From NCBI GenBank assembly GCA_949358305.1, contig OX442318.1, forward strand, positions 2,590,501 to 2,654,500: a stretch of DNA of 64,000 nucleotides, given 5' to 3'. Position 1 is the stretch's first letter. The number at the start of each line of letters is the position of its first letter. This stretch comes from Strigamia acuminata (taxonomy: Eukaryota > Arthropoda > Chilopoda > Geophilomorpha > Linotaeniidae). The position numbers and the translations under genes were made by a program. Shown here in pieces: positions 1 to 11,582 of this stretch. Below the pieces are notes generated by a model that was not told the origin of the DNA, did not search any database, and saw nothing but the letters and a program-made list of their open reading frames with translations.

Positions 1-2331
1 GTTTCCGTATTTAAACTCACGAACGATGAAAGTACGCTTCGTTCATGACGTTCTAATAGAACTAATAGGTCTAATAGTTATCCAGAGCAATTTGAGATAT
101 CTTGATATCTTTTTCAAAAATTCTTCCAGTTGCTGTCTAGAATTCCAATCGGTTTCATTTTCTTTCCGGTTGTCGATATCAGCAACTTCAGCACATTAGA
201 GCATCAGCCAAAGCCCAATCAAAAGCACATATATGGATTTTCACATAAGAATACCATCAATTGAAAAGCCAAATCAATAATCCAATTTAGAACAAACCAT
301 CTGTTAGTGAAACAATGACCTTTCCACTTTGTTTAATCCAAACCGGATTTGAGCCTCACTCACCTCAAACTAAGCGTTAATTTCTCACTTGAATCACAAT
401 TCCATCCACTGTTTTTCCTCTCCAAGATATGAATAAAATAAACTAGAAAAAAAAATCCTCTCCATTTGATAATTCAAACCAATTTCATTGCTGTAGCAAA
501 GAAGAGGAGGAAAAAAAATTCAATTTTGCTCTTCACTATGTCAGCAAAACTGAAAATCAATTCAGGAAGAAAAAACACTAGTGGAAGGTGGGAATGAAGA
601 GGGAGCGAGTAAAAAAAATCAAATTCCCTGCAATATTCCTTCTCCCTAACTTCACCGACATCTCCTCCAAGATGATCCATATAAAATCAATGCTAAAACA
701 CTCTGGGACCAAAATGACTGCGAAAAATATCGGATAAAAACAAGAATGACAGAAGTGGGGACAAAGCCCTTTGGTCCAAACTGTGAGAGGAGCAAACAAA
801 AGCCAACATGTTCAGTGGCGAGGAAAGCGATTTGGCGACAGACCCGACTGAGGAAACACCTCCGGGTTGTGACCAAGGCGACGCTCAATTTCCACACCAG
901 AGGAGGCGCCTTTTGGTGTAAAGTGCACTGCCCTTGGCTGTCACTCTGCTGTCACAAGCTGCTGCTTGCTAGACCTTTTCACCCTTTTATTTTCAAGTGC
1001 ACAGGAAACAGAGGGAAAAAAATAGTCGTCTGCCAAACTCCGAGCGCGACAAATGAGCGTTGTAAACTTTCTCCGGAACGACCTAACTGTCATCTTTTAC
1101 GGTGATTTCCAAGTATTAAACTCGTTAAAACACTTTTTAGACATCGTAGTACCAAAAGGTTGTGGCAACTTGATATCTCGGTTACATCTTGCTTGTGCCA
1201 GCAGTGTCAGCCCAAATACTTAGACATACCGTCCAACTAACACGACTACGATGTATTTACTGGAAATGTGAGAATTGTTACAATCCTTCTGGCAGACGAC
1301 GTACATTGTGGATGATGACTGATGTGTTTGACGCATTCCTTCCTTTCATGAATGTGGTGTTTACATGACTGTATTGCAAGACTGCATTCCTACGTGAATG
1401 TTACATTTGCACTTTTTCATCATTTTTTGTTCATCATAATACATATGGTTCGTAGGTGTCACTACAATACGAGAAAAGCTCCAATTGTTATTAAGTTATT
1501 ACATCCCTGCAAGCAGTTGCAGCCATTTCCTCCCAAAACAGCAGCAACGCAAAGTGCAAGTTTTTGTTTACATCTGCTAAACTCCGATAACAGTTTCTAA
1601 GTCTTCGGAGACTTGGAACGTCGAAAGACGGCCGGATCTACACGCACAGAACAACTTAAATAATTGCTCCCTGAAATCAACAACGCCATTGCCAGTGGTG
1701 GAAAAAAGAAAACAAACTCAAACTGATGTAGGTTTTACAACTCTAATTAAAGTCTATTGGTTTGTGTAGCTGCAAAGACAATTTGAGCACTTTTTCCCTT
1801 TTTTTCTCATCACACGAGCAATGAGTTTCCGCTACAGTGCATCTCTTGCAGCCCGTTGCCTTCTCCTCGAGGGAGACGCCATGTAGGATTTAATCCTGCG
1901 CAAACTCAACAGAAAGAAAAAACAGCAAGGGATTACCCCCTTTAGATTGCTAACACAGGGAGAAAAGGTGAGATTAGTCTGCTCCACTCAGATAACATTC
2001 GGGATGAAAATGAAAGAGAGAGATAATAAAGGAAAAAAGGATAACAAGTTCCGTCATAATTTAGTTGTCATACGAGCGGCTAACTTTTAATCGTAATAAT
2101 CTTAATGGAAATGTTGTGCAATGCATGTAAGACGAAGCATTATTCAAGATACGATGGCCGAAAGAGATAATCGGACACACACACTTTTGTAACGTCTTAA
2201 AAGCATTTCTAATGACTTAACGCAGGAGTGGGGAAAGTCCGTCTTGTGGGCTGGCCCTGCCAACACAACCGGAGTGAGTTATTAAATGTTTGACCAAATA
2301 TAACAGGCTAATTATTAAGTTGATAATGCGC
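1..2331. other. Gene-free stretch, nothing recognised
   Basis: AT-rich DNA without tandem arrays or paired inverted ends that I could define. A 119-residue plus-strand frame at 746-1,105 is Cys/Arg/Lys-rich with no recognisable domain, splice borders or start context, and I do not call it. Confidence 0.5.
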
Positions 2332-2530
2332 AGTTTGCGGCAGGTACTTTTCCCTTACAATTATGACATTTTTTACACTATATTTAGTGTAAGGTAAATA
2401 CACTCATTAGAGAGTTTGCGGCATGCATTTTTCCCTTACAGTTAAAGACTATACGATATAAAAATAGTGTATAGGAAAAATAATAAATTAAGTTTTTGTG
2501 AGCTGCACTTTTCCCTTATCACTACACTAT
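2332..2530. repeat. Degenerate tandem repeat, unit about 80 bp, 2.5 copies
   Basis: Units start at about 2,332, 2,413 and 2,491 with AGTTTGCGGCAGGTACTTTT and variants, each followed by CCCTTAC. A lone inverted copy is at 8,909-8,928 (AAGTACCCGCCGCAAACT). Each unit also has a small ACACTATATTTAGTGT-like hairpin. Confidence 0.6.
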
Positions 2531-3689
2531 TTCAGCCAACTACTGACAGTTAATTATATAATTATATCCGGCCCTGCTTAGCGAGATCAGAATATCTTTA
2601 GAATCGAGTAAAGACGAAACCAAATATGTGTAAATGTAATTACACCGCAATTAATTAAAAATTTTATTTGAAACTAAAACCATTACACAGAGATTTGAAT
2701 GCCATTTTTATTGTAATTGCCTCTCTAGCCCACCCTGTATTATGATGGAAAAATGTTGAGCTTATTGCTATGGCAGACGACAGCTCGGTAGTTTTGTATA
2801 CATCGCCAAGCCTGCATTCCACTCCCTGAAATGGCTCATTGAGTAGATTACAAGCCAACAAGGACTCAATCAATTTCCATAAATTCTGCCACAGTCGAAG
2901 AGCCAACTTGCCATTCTAGCAAAATGACTACACGGTAATCACCGGTTACCGATGCACCTTATGGGCCCCACAAGACCGGCCCTTAAACAAACAAAAACAA
3001 ACAGTTAAATCAAATTACCACACGACTAAAGCCCAATTTCACATAGCGAAAAAACCTGATCACTTCTTCGCCAATCACCAAACCTGTCTACAAATCAGCA
3101 GCCATCAATAAAAGTGGATTTGACAAGCAATGCACTTGTACACAAGTCGATGGGATCGTTTAGTAGTCCCAGCTCAACAGAATGGGTATCCATTCGCCAG
3201 CAAAAACTGCACCTGTGGGAAATTTCTTCACTTTTCTATACACAACACCAGAGTAAACACAGTGAGAAAAAGAAGTCGTCCCCGAAGAAGAAAATTTCCA
3301 ACAGCTAAGTAAATACACTTCTCACTACAGTCAACTTGCTATTCTGCAGCTGAATATTGCTTTATTTGGTTGAGTGCCTTTTACTCTACCTGCGCCACAA
3401 ATTGCAATTCCAAAAAAGGCGACCAACGGAGGTGCTCGAGTGGAAAGAAAATTCCCTATTACGCTGTATTGACGTTTCTTTTTCGCGTCTCAACAACGCC
3501 AGATTCGACGCTTAAACGTGCATTTCTATTGAGCTTAAGCATTTCCTTCAGCGTTTGTCGCACATTTTTTAAATTTGATGACGGATTTAAGACTAGAAAT
3601 TTTGATTTGGCGAATTCAACGCTTGTTTCGCAAATGACTGAAGGACATCTTCAAGGTCATTCAAACAGACTTTCCGGCTTATCTCCAGA
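2531..3689. other. Gene-free stretch, left flank of the repeat at 3.7 kb
   Basis: No gene seen. The plus-strand frame 3,370-3,825 (151 residues) runs into the repeat shared with 53.6 kb and has no family signature. Its right third is transposon-derived. Confidence 0.45.
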
Positions 3690-4260
3690 AGTTTTGGTCG
3701 ATGTGGTACACATAGTTCTGCTTACCACAAATGGAAACTTTCTGGCAGTGATGGCAGTGGTGGCGCACAGAAAAAATTGTTCCCTGCACGAACAAATTCT
3801 GAGTACCCAGAATGCATTGTGGTAATGCGATCGATCATGACCGGTCGTACATAAGCCGAAGGTGGCGGTTATAGTCATTTTAGCGACGCTCATTTTAGCG
3901 ATTTTTAACAAAAAAGTCCCATTTTAGCGAACATGTCATTTTAGCGACACAAAAACCTAAATTTTAGCGACAAGCCGGCTCAAAAAAGTGGTTTTCATCA
4001 AAAAACCAGTAAGGTTAGGTTCACGGGGGGTCAAGGGGGGGCGCAGCCCCCCCTTGTTAGCCCTTCTTAGGAATTAAACCGAGGTTTTTGTGTCGCTAAA
4101 ATGACATGTTCGCCAAAATGGTGTGTCGCTAAAATGAAATCGCTGAAATGATGTAGATCCGGAGGTGGATACTGAATACAAAGACAGATAATACTAAAAA
4201 TGTTTGATTAATTTATTTTATAATTTATTATTAATTATTAATGCATTTCAAAATACATTA
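3690..4260. mobile_element. Second copy of the AAGCTAAGTA host element (inverted, with its own insertion)
   Basis: This is the inverse-orientation relative of 52,886-53,849. Shared blocks are the region around GGTACACATAGTT at 3,705-3,717, the GAGTACCCAGAATG block near 3,802, and ATACTGAATACAAAGACAGA at 4,169-4,188. It has the empty TA site (4,189-4,190) where the other copy carries Tigger. In turn it carries the foldback element 3,866-4,162 that the other copy lacks. The left boundary is approximate. Confidence 0.6.
3866..4162. mobile_element. Foldback element with long inverted ends and internal TTTTAGCGAC motif
   Basis: Both arms are built from TCATTTTAGCGAC-type motifs in opposite orientation (for example 3,874-3,888 and 4,101-4,140). 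The flanks are near-identical 10-mers CCGAAGGTGG (3,856-3,865) and CCGGAGGTGG (4,159-4,168), and the other host copy at about 53.6 kb lacks the insert. Long inverted ends with 9-10 bp target duplications suggest a Mutator-like or foldback type; this is inference. The centre has a strong GGGGGCGC..GCCCCCC hairpin near 4,030-4,052. Confidence 0.65.
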
Positions 4261-5267
4261 CAATACAATTTCAACGTATTTTAGCACCATCTTTGTCAGA
4301 CAAGATTTATTGCAACTTCTGTTTCCAGACATCAGCCATCTCTTCTCCTATTCATTAAGCTACCATTAAAGGGCTTTCTTGTAGTTCTAAATTAATTTTA
4401 TTGGACAGTCAGCTAGGAGAATGAATCCTATTGTCAAGAGTTTTGGCTCATGTTATGGCTGTTAGGTGCATTTTATTTTTTACTGCAGAGTTGTCGGTTC
4501 CTTGGCTTACACCAGCTGAATGCCATTTTTCATAATTTTTTTTTCTACATCTAAAATGTAAATTCCATTCACTCCTGTTTGTTCTTGGTGAACCTTTTTC
4601 TTCAAGAAAGCGTACCGACCTCCAAGTCTGATAAACGGTTTACGCTCAGTTGATCCTGCACAAAATGTTAGCGGGCGAGAAAGACGCGAGAAGAGGCGAG
4701 AATTTGGTAGTGCACACAACTCGCGACTCCTTTTTGAGTTTAATCAAGCAGCCATGATAAACGACCGACGCAGACAAAGATGGACCACTAGTTGATAGAA
4801 GCATCGTCTACTGCACCCTTGTGGCGATTCCATCAACATGGATGACCAAATTCACGCGTTATATTTCCTTTCGCTTGCTTGAATAAAACGAGCCATAAAT
4901 ATAACTCAATAATTCAACGCTGAAGAAAATCCGGTCAATCCTTGCAGCCGAAAGTAAACAAAGGAACCAGCTGCCCAGCAACATGCAAACAGCTGATGTT
5001 CTTGCCATAGAAATAGTAATTTAAATCGAGACACGGATGAATTAATGTTGACTTTGTAAATACGTCGTAATTGGAAGTTCTCGAATGACATCCGTCAGAC
5101 AATCGGTGTCCGTCTTGAGTGGCTTTTTGGTCTGTCGGTGGTTTGTGCGCAGAAATTTGCATTACGGTGACGATTAGGTAATTGGCTTAGACGTTATACT
5201 CTGTAATCTGCGTCATACCCCCTTAACAGAAAGTAGACTTTGGCTGACATACAAATTTTGTAGTATT
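4261..5267. other. Gene-free stretch
   Basis: No tandem repeat. A minus-strand frame at 4,507-4,719 (RKPFIRLGGRYAFLKKKV) looks slightly protein-like but I do not recognise it and see no clear splice borders. Confidence 0.4.
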
Positions 5268-5628
5268 ACTTCCAGCACTTCGGCCGTTGTCAGGTTTCGG
5301 TTTTCCGAGACGAGATCAGAAGGTCCCGAGACGAGATCTTGTACGAGACCGAGACACGCTATCAGGCAGGCTTTTGAAAGAAACCGACAAATTTTACATC
5401 TTGCTTTTATAGCACAAAGGAACGAATAAAGTGAACGTTAAAGGTCTTAAGCCGTTACGAGAAACAATAACTAAACGTACAAATCACGTTACGACTCGTA
5501 ACATGAATAGTACGTTTTTTATTATCCCTCGTAATAGTGAAATCTCGTTTTGCCAAGACCGAGATCCCGAGACTAAAAAAAACCGAGATCTCCACAAACC
5601 GACGTTATATACGAGAATATTAGAAATG
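5268..5628. mobile_element. ACTTCCAG family MITE copy A (GAGACGAGATC-rich)
   Basis: It starts ACTTCCAGCACTTCGGCCG and shares with 18,969-19,343 nearly the whole body: TTTTCCGAGACGAGATCAGA, AGGCAGGCTTTTGAAAGAAA, GTACGTTTTTTATTAT, ATCTCGTTTTGC. The right end is decayed. Repeated GAGATC / GATCTCG motifs make it partly self-complementary. Non-coding. Confidence 0.75.
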
Positions 5629-6917
5629 GCAGAAATTCATCCCAGTCCGTATGATCTTTATTTACTATAACCATAATCAAATGCACAATGAAAAATAGTC
5701 CATACCTTACTGGTTTGTCTCGACACTTAGACAAAGTGGTTAGTAAAGACCAGTGAGCACCTGAGTTTCCGGGCAATTTGGCAAACCATAACCGCAAAGG
5801 CAAATGTCCATCATTCGACAATGCCATTCCTGCTTTGTTGTCATCATGACAATGAAAGTTTTTACACGGTAACCGGACTAAAGGAAAATCAATAAAAGGT
5901 GTTTCAGACCATGACACTGTTGCATCACTCCACTTTTACTGCCTTAAACAAACAAAGAAGATGTTGTTGCCTCCCCAGATTAAGCCGTAAAAGAAAAACC
6001 AATCAATTTGTTATCAACCAGCGGTTATTTCAAGAATCCAACCCCAAATTTGAAGCCACAGAATTCCAGGCCCTCTGATGGTGCAGCCACAAACTAATAA
6101 GTTAGTATGAGCACAAGCACAATATCTGAGCTTTTCATTTCCAACATGGTAATTCATTGTGTGATCAAACTTGCTTCGCTTGGTCCTTGGGCTTCCGTCT
6201 GGATACTTGCCAGATTTTTCCCTACAAAGTGAGGGAAGGTGGAGGATGTGGAAAAGAGAATAAAATATGAGCAGACCAGCTGACTAGAGGCAAAGAATGT
6301 TAACTTGATGGTAGTGGAAAAGAGAAATTTTTGAGCAAACTGCCTTGGCTGGACTTGCAAGATAAGCCCCAAACTTTTTTTCCCTCTCTCTTTTCTCTCC
6401 CATGTTCCATTTTTATATTTTTTTATATTTCATTTAATGTATGAATTGCCAGTCAATTTATGATCTTCTCAACCTATAAAGAAAATGTTACAAGTAAATA
6501 AAGAGAATGCCCATAACTTGTGCCTGCTGCAGGAATTTGAAAATGATTAATAAAAACAGCAATATATCTCAGTAATTGCAACTTCTTGGATTGGTCGACC
6601 GCTGTCTCCGATGTTGTCAGTTTGTATGGATTTAGACCGGTGAAGTGAGCCAGCAATCATGTGGTTTTTAAGCATGTGCAGTTTGGCACAAGTACTGCAA
6701 GCACAATTTTTTAACTGTCAACCATCAGAGCATCAAATGGATTGAGGGGCCCCCTGGGCCCGGGCTGCTATTTAGGACTCTTTGGTCCTAGACCCAAGAT
6801 GAAATTGGATACTTAGGTATGAAAAAGCCCATTTTAACCAACAAATATCACTATTGATGCATACAAATATATTCTGCATCCCTCCAAAACCCATTGTAAC
6901 TGCAAACATCCACATTA
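5629..6917. other. Gene-free stretch
   Basis: No gene. At 6,742-6,763 there is a GGGGCCCCC..GGGCCCGGGC palindromic cluster resembling ones at 12,480-12,710 and 35,518-35,545, probably ends of an old element family. Confidence 0.4.
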
Positions 6918-7047
6918 CAGAGGGTGAATACTCAAAAATAAAACAGTGCAATTTTTAATTGAGGTAACAAACAAAATTTAAATGTGGTGTGCCAATCACT
7001 AGCAAGTCCACTTTTAAGGTGTTTCATTTATGAGTATTCACCCTCTG
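6918..7047. mobile_element. Very short MITE, ends CAGAGGGTGAATACTCA
   Basis: This is a 130-bp unit bounded by CAGAGGGTGAATACTCA and its exact inverse (17 bp). The target duplication is uncertain. No other copy was seen in the window. Confidence 0.65.
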
Positions 7048-7062
7048 TGCAATAGAAAGTTG

Positions 7063-7320
7063 GAGTATCTTAACATCGGTTAAGCGAACGACCGGTTATC
7101 TGAACAGAAGTGATCGATTTTTTAACAGGCTTTAATCGATTCTTTATTTGATTTATAACGATTCTTAACAATTTTTGCTGATTTTTTAATTTTTATATAC
7201 ACACATACATGTATGTGTGTGTACACATATACATAAACATAATGTCTGATTATACGAACAAATGGGTTTTATGAACACTTACGTCTTCCAATTAGTTCGG
7301 ATAATCGACGTTCCACTCTA
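7063..7320. mobile_element. Pogo-like foldback (GATTATCCGAACTAATTGG end)
   Basis: The right end, inverted, reads AGAGTGGAACGTCGATTATC followed by CGAACTAATTGG; the left end is a diverged partner (AACATCGGTTAAGCGAAC). A fragment of the same end in the same sense as this inverse lies at 7,998-8,065 (ATTATCCAAACTAATTAGGA). Such ends are typical of pogo/Tigger elements. Inside at 7,195-7,225 is a CA/TG palindrome. Confidence 0.55.
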
Positions 7321-8204
7321 ATCAAAATAATCCATTTTCCAGCATTCCATCCAACCAATATGAAGCTTCACAACTAAATCAATACTCCCCATTCTCTTTT
7401 TAGTTGACTAAGTAAGAAAACCTCATAATCCAAAAACCATACTCAGTTATTACCACCATTCAAAATAAAAACCCCATCTTTGTCTTTCCACTCAAAACAA
7501 AAAATAAAAAAAAAAAAAAGTTGATTGTGTAAAGTATAAAAACAAAATTGCCTACATTTATTAAGTAGCCCAAAGAGATGAGTTTAAAAGCCTTTTCACG
7601 TGCGAACTTTTAAGCCTCATGACACCGCCAGAAGTCAACAGAGTGGAAAGAAGAAGAAGCAGCTTGCTTCTGATGAGTTTTCCTTCACTCCGATAATGAC
7701 ACCCACACCGTAATGCAGCAGAACTACACGGCCAAAGAGGAATTTGTAAATGCATCAGCATATAACACCTCAATTTCACCTGCCACGAGCCATTTGCAAT
7801 AGGTACATTCCGAGTTTAAGTTTCTTCGCCTAATTATCTCGTGACAAATCTTGTCGATCTCGAGGCAACTCTCGCATCCCGTTCTGCGTAAACGGTTGTC
7901 GCGGTTCAAATGTCATTCAAATTGTGAATTACATTTTCTTCACTTCTTTTATTGATTTTATGGGTAATAATATAAATTTTCTGTTTTAGAAATACAGTAG
8001 AGCATCAATTATCCAAACTAATTAGGAGACGTAGGTGTTCATAAAACTGATTTGTTCGCTTACAGTAAAGCTTCAAATTACGGCCCGGGCTCGTTTAACA
8101 ACTGTTTAATCAATTAGTAAACCTGCTATTTTTGCGGACTTAAAACAGTGAAATTGCGGGCGGAAAGCAGCATTAAAAAACGACATTTTGCGGACTTAAG
8201 CCTA

Positions 8205-8740
8205 GTACTCATACGCTTTCAGAGTCTAAATAATTTTAGTCTTAATTTTTCAACAGCACCATTTCAAGCGGAATGTTTTATCCTCTTATTATTCAGAGTC
8301 TGATAAATTTGTGGTAGTCATGAAATTGTCACCAGAAAGTTTCCGTACTCTTAAACTGTGTGAGTCATTGTTGCTTGTTTTGCAAATGGCTGGCAATGGC
8401 AATGAAGCTTTGTCCGACTTTTCTGACTTAAATAATTTTAAAATCAGTTTTGGTCTTTTTGCAATTAAAAAAGCATTTATATTGTCTGAAATGCAGGCAA
8501 AAATATAATTCTACTAACCTTCAACAAACAATCGTGTTCAATTGTAGTAGTTGGGTGTCCTTGTTTGCAACCGGCTGTGACCAGTTGCAAATTTTAGATC
8601 AAAAACAAGGAAATTCTGGGTAGACAAAATTTATTCAGAGTCTGAACAATATTTTATGAGTACCACCCTTGGCAGGAAACTTAAGACTTTAATTCCTGTT
8701 ACCATTCCAATGACGAAATGGTGTTATGAGTACTAGGCTT
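8205..8740. mobile_element. CCTAGTACTCATA inverted-repeat element between duplicated flanks
   Basis: The ends are CCTAGTACTCATA and, inverted, CCTAGTACTCATA. Internal blocks GCTTTCAGAGTCTAAATAA and TTATTCAGAGTCTGAACAA also pair. Both sides are bordered by about 55 bp of near-identical direct repeat (AAACAGTGAAATTGCGGG at 8,145 and 8,744). An inside frame (8,311-8,508, plus) has no recognisable match. Confidence 0.55.
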
Positions 8741-8880
8741 TAAAACAGTGAAATTGCGGGTGGAAAGCGGCATTAAAAACGGCATTTTGCGGACTTATTG
8801 CGGACATATTGCGGGCTCATCCGGGAAGTTTTTGACCAAAAGCTCCGGTCGAGTTATGAGTTTCCCACTATACTTACAGA

Positions 8881-10782
8881 CACACAGAAGGTTTTTTTAA
8901 TGGAAAAGTACCCGCCGCAAACTGTAATTTTGAACATATAAGGTAACATTAGGTGCATTCAATTTGCGAAAGAAAAGAAAAACCTTTCCTTTTCTTTTAT
9001 TTCATGTGCGTATCACTTTTGATGTTTTTATTTCAAAGGATTAAATGACAAATTAAACACGCGATTTTACCAAAAATCTTTCAACCGTTTCCTGTCATCT
9101 TCAGTGATTGCACATCAGTTTCCTCGTGTTGAAATAAACAACAAATAGGCCTAAATTTACTAGGCTTAATATTACTACTACAACAGGGTGTCTAAGGGAA
9201 TCATGTTCGCAAGACACTGGGCTGCAAACTGTAGTTCTTCAATTCCAAACGGTTGCAGGACCGGAATAAAGTGTATATATAATGGTCTCGAACGTGAAAT
9301 GAATTTTTCACGCCAGATGGCGTCTCATCCTCACTGTCAACCCTTTGGTGACAGTTAGAATCCCTTAAATATCCCACCCACGCTCGGCCGCATTTATTCC
9401 ACTCAGTCACGAGGAAAAAAGAAAAATGAAAGAGAGACGCGTGATGGGAATTCTAAAAATCTACATTTCCTTATACAAACCCACGAAGAAAAAATGATAA
9501 AATGTTTCTCTTTTTTTCCTTCGTTTCTTTCGCTCGTGTTATCTTTTTTTTTTATTCTTTTCATTTTCATTCACTCGAATCCATCAAGCGAAATTTATTC
9601 AGGGAATTATTCGATACAATGAATAATTGAATAATTGTTAGAAATAAATGTTCTAAGTTAATTGTGTTTTAGATGCGTCGGTTTTTACGTCATAATTCAT
9701 CTAAGTCCATTTATTTTGGTTGGTTTGGTTATTTTCAATTTTTCTTCTAATTTTTCAATTTTTCTTCTGATTTTTCAATTTTTCTTCTGATTTTTCAATT
9801 TTTCTTCTGATTTTTCAATTTTTCTTCAAATTTTTCAATTTTTCTTCTGATTTTTCAATTTTTCTTCTGATTTTTCAATTTTTCTTCTGATTTTTCAATT
9901 TTTCTTCTGATTTTTCAATTTTTCTTCTGATTTTTCAATTTTTCTTCTGATTTTTCAATTTTCTTATCCATTTCTGGTTTTTCTAATTTCCAAAACAATT
10001 TTTTTTTATTTTTCTAGTATTTCCTTTTCTTGCACTTCAGACTTCCTGAGTTATTCCATTTTATTACTTTTTTATTTTATTAATTTAATTATTTTATTAC
10101 ATCCTGTCATAAATTCATCATCTTTTCCACGTGACCATAATCAACCCGAAAAAAGCAAACAAACATATCCACTTGAATTCAATCCATCTTTCCTTTTTCT
10201 TGTTAAAAAAGGAAAAACTTTCCTTCTTCTAACTTGATTTCTTTTTTCTTTTTTTTCAACATCCTACAAGTCCTTCAACGGAGTGTAAACACCAACTTCA
10301 CTCCATACACTAACCCCCTGGTCTCCGGAGTCACCAACATCATCAGTTCGGTGCGTGCCCCTGCAGCACATCTTCTCTCGTCGTCGATAAAAACTAATCG
10401 ATAACATCCCAATCTCGATCGATTCGAGAGTAATTGCCCAAGCAATGGCCTTGTGAGCACGTTCACAACACAAATCCAACACAAACAAGGATATTTAACA
10501 ATCCCCTTTGTAAAACCAAACCTAGACTCGCCATCTAATTAGTCGAGCGTATGAATGGATTAACGCGATTCCCACTATCCGCATCCAACGCGGCATGAAA
10601 GCCGTAAAAACGCCAACAAATCGTCAATGGCGTAATTTAAAATTTTAACAATTTTGCACTTTTGGATTTGTCACGTGATATCGGTTCTACCAATCATGCG
10701 CAATTTGACCGCCACGGTTGTGAGCGTTGAAGGGATCGGGATCGAGCCTGCCTAGAGCCGCCACCAATGCCGATCTTGGAGG
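8881..10782. other. Gene-free stretch around the 9.7-kb array
   Basis: Apart from the 20-bp array it holds a solitary GGTGCATTCAA end at 8,952 and a repeat-free, GC-richer island at 10,261-10,480 and 10,690-10,780. Frames on the minus strand of the island (10,264-10,488) have no recognisable domain. I tested it by eye as a G-alpha exon and could not align it. Confidence 0.4.
9732..9962. repeat. Minisatellite, 20-bp unit, about 11 copies
   Basis: The unit is TTTCTTCTGATTTTTCAATT, almost identical throughout, pyrimidine-rich on the plus strand. First and fifth units differ by one or two bases. Confidence 0.95.
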
Positions 10783-11582
10783 TATACTCTGACTCACTGT
10801 TAGAAGGTACCCAGTTCGTATTGGCCGAGCCTGTTTACTCCCAACTGTTGCCTGTATACCACCACCAGGCAATGTACGTAGTTTTGTTGTGTTTTTAATT
10901 TGTGTGATTATTTTAATGGTTTAAATTATATTAATTAGCTTTTATTTAATAAAAAAATGTTTTAAAAAGCCATAAAGCAATGTTTTATGATGTTATTTCA
11001 TCAAAATACCTGATTGTTCAGTTCGTTCAGTTTATTGGTTGCTTAGTCAGGAAAGCAAGCAATCGTTTAATTTTAATGATTGATTGTTATGTCTGGAAAG
11101 CACACAAAATGGCTTCCATGGCATTTTGGGCATTTTGGCCAGGGTGGCGGATGTTTCGCGAAAAAAGAAATCGCGATATGAACGAATCGCGAAATTCGAG
11201 ATTCGTTCATTTCAAAGAAAGCAAGCGCGAAAAAAGTAATCGCGAAAAAACAAATCGCGAATCAAAATTCAGCAAAATTTTTTTAAAAAATAAGAAAACT
11301 CGAAATTTGAAAAAAAAGAAAGCGCAAAATTTTTTTCGCGATTACTTTTTTCGCATGTGTCTACTTGGCACCAGTTGGAGTTCGCGACAGTGGGAATTTG
11401 CGCTTTTGCAATTCGCGAATCCAAAATTAGCGTTTTAAAATGTCACTTTTTTTTGGATTCGCGATACCTTTTTTCGCGATATATCATGCGCCTCATTTTG
11501 GCCTACTTTTATGTATACATACACTAGTGAAATGGCTCGGCCAATAGGAACTGGGTACCTTCTAACAGTGAGTCAGAGTATA
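10783..11582. mobile_element. TATACTC family MITE, copy 1, with nested insertion
   Basis: The inverted ends read TATACTCTGACTCACTGTTA and the same from the right, extending through GTACCCAGTTC.TATTGGCCG. Other copies are at 14,895-15,318, 24,353-24,765 and, more diverged, 58,039-58,457. Copies 2 and 3 are about 410-425 bp; this one is 800 bp because another element is nested at 11,141-11,493. No protein is encoded. TA at each tip is probably the target duplication (Tc1/mariner type, inferred). Confidence 0.85.
11141..11493. mobile_element. Long-TIR element nested in MITE copy 1, TCGCGA-rich
   Basis: The ends read AGGGTGGCGGATGTTTCGCG and, from the right, AGGCGCATGATATATCGCG; both continue AAAAAAG and ATCGCGA. 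It is flanked by the direct repeat ATTTTGGCC at 11,132-11,140 and 11,495-11,503. MITE copies 2 and 3 carry this target once, uninterrupted (reverse strand near 14,972 and 24,432). A 9-bp duplication suggests Mutator-like; unproven. The whole interior is dotted with TCGCGAA / TTCGCGA motifs, unusual in this AT-rich DNA. Confidence 0.75.

Noticed and set aside
746-1105. 119-residue plus-strand frame, Cys- and basic-rich
   Set aside because: No domain, no splice or promoter signals and no codon pattern; likely chance in a slightly GC-richer patch.
3370-3825. 151-residue plus-strand frame
   Set aside because: Its right part lies in a repeat shared with 53.6 kb, and the rest shows no family signature.
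10264-10488. Possible second exon of the G-alpha gene
   Set aside because: Three frames were compared by eye with the G-alpha helical domain. Only scattered residues fit, and the P-loop exon that should come first was not found.
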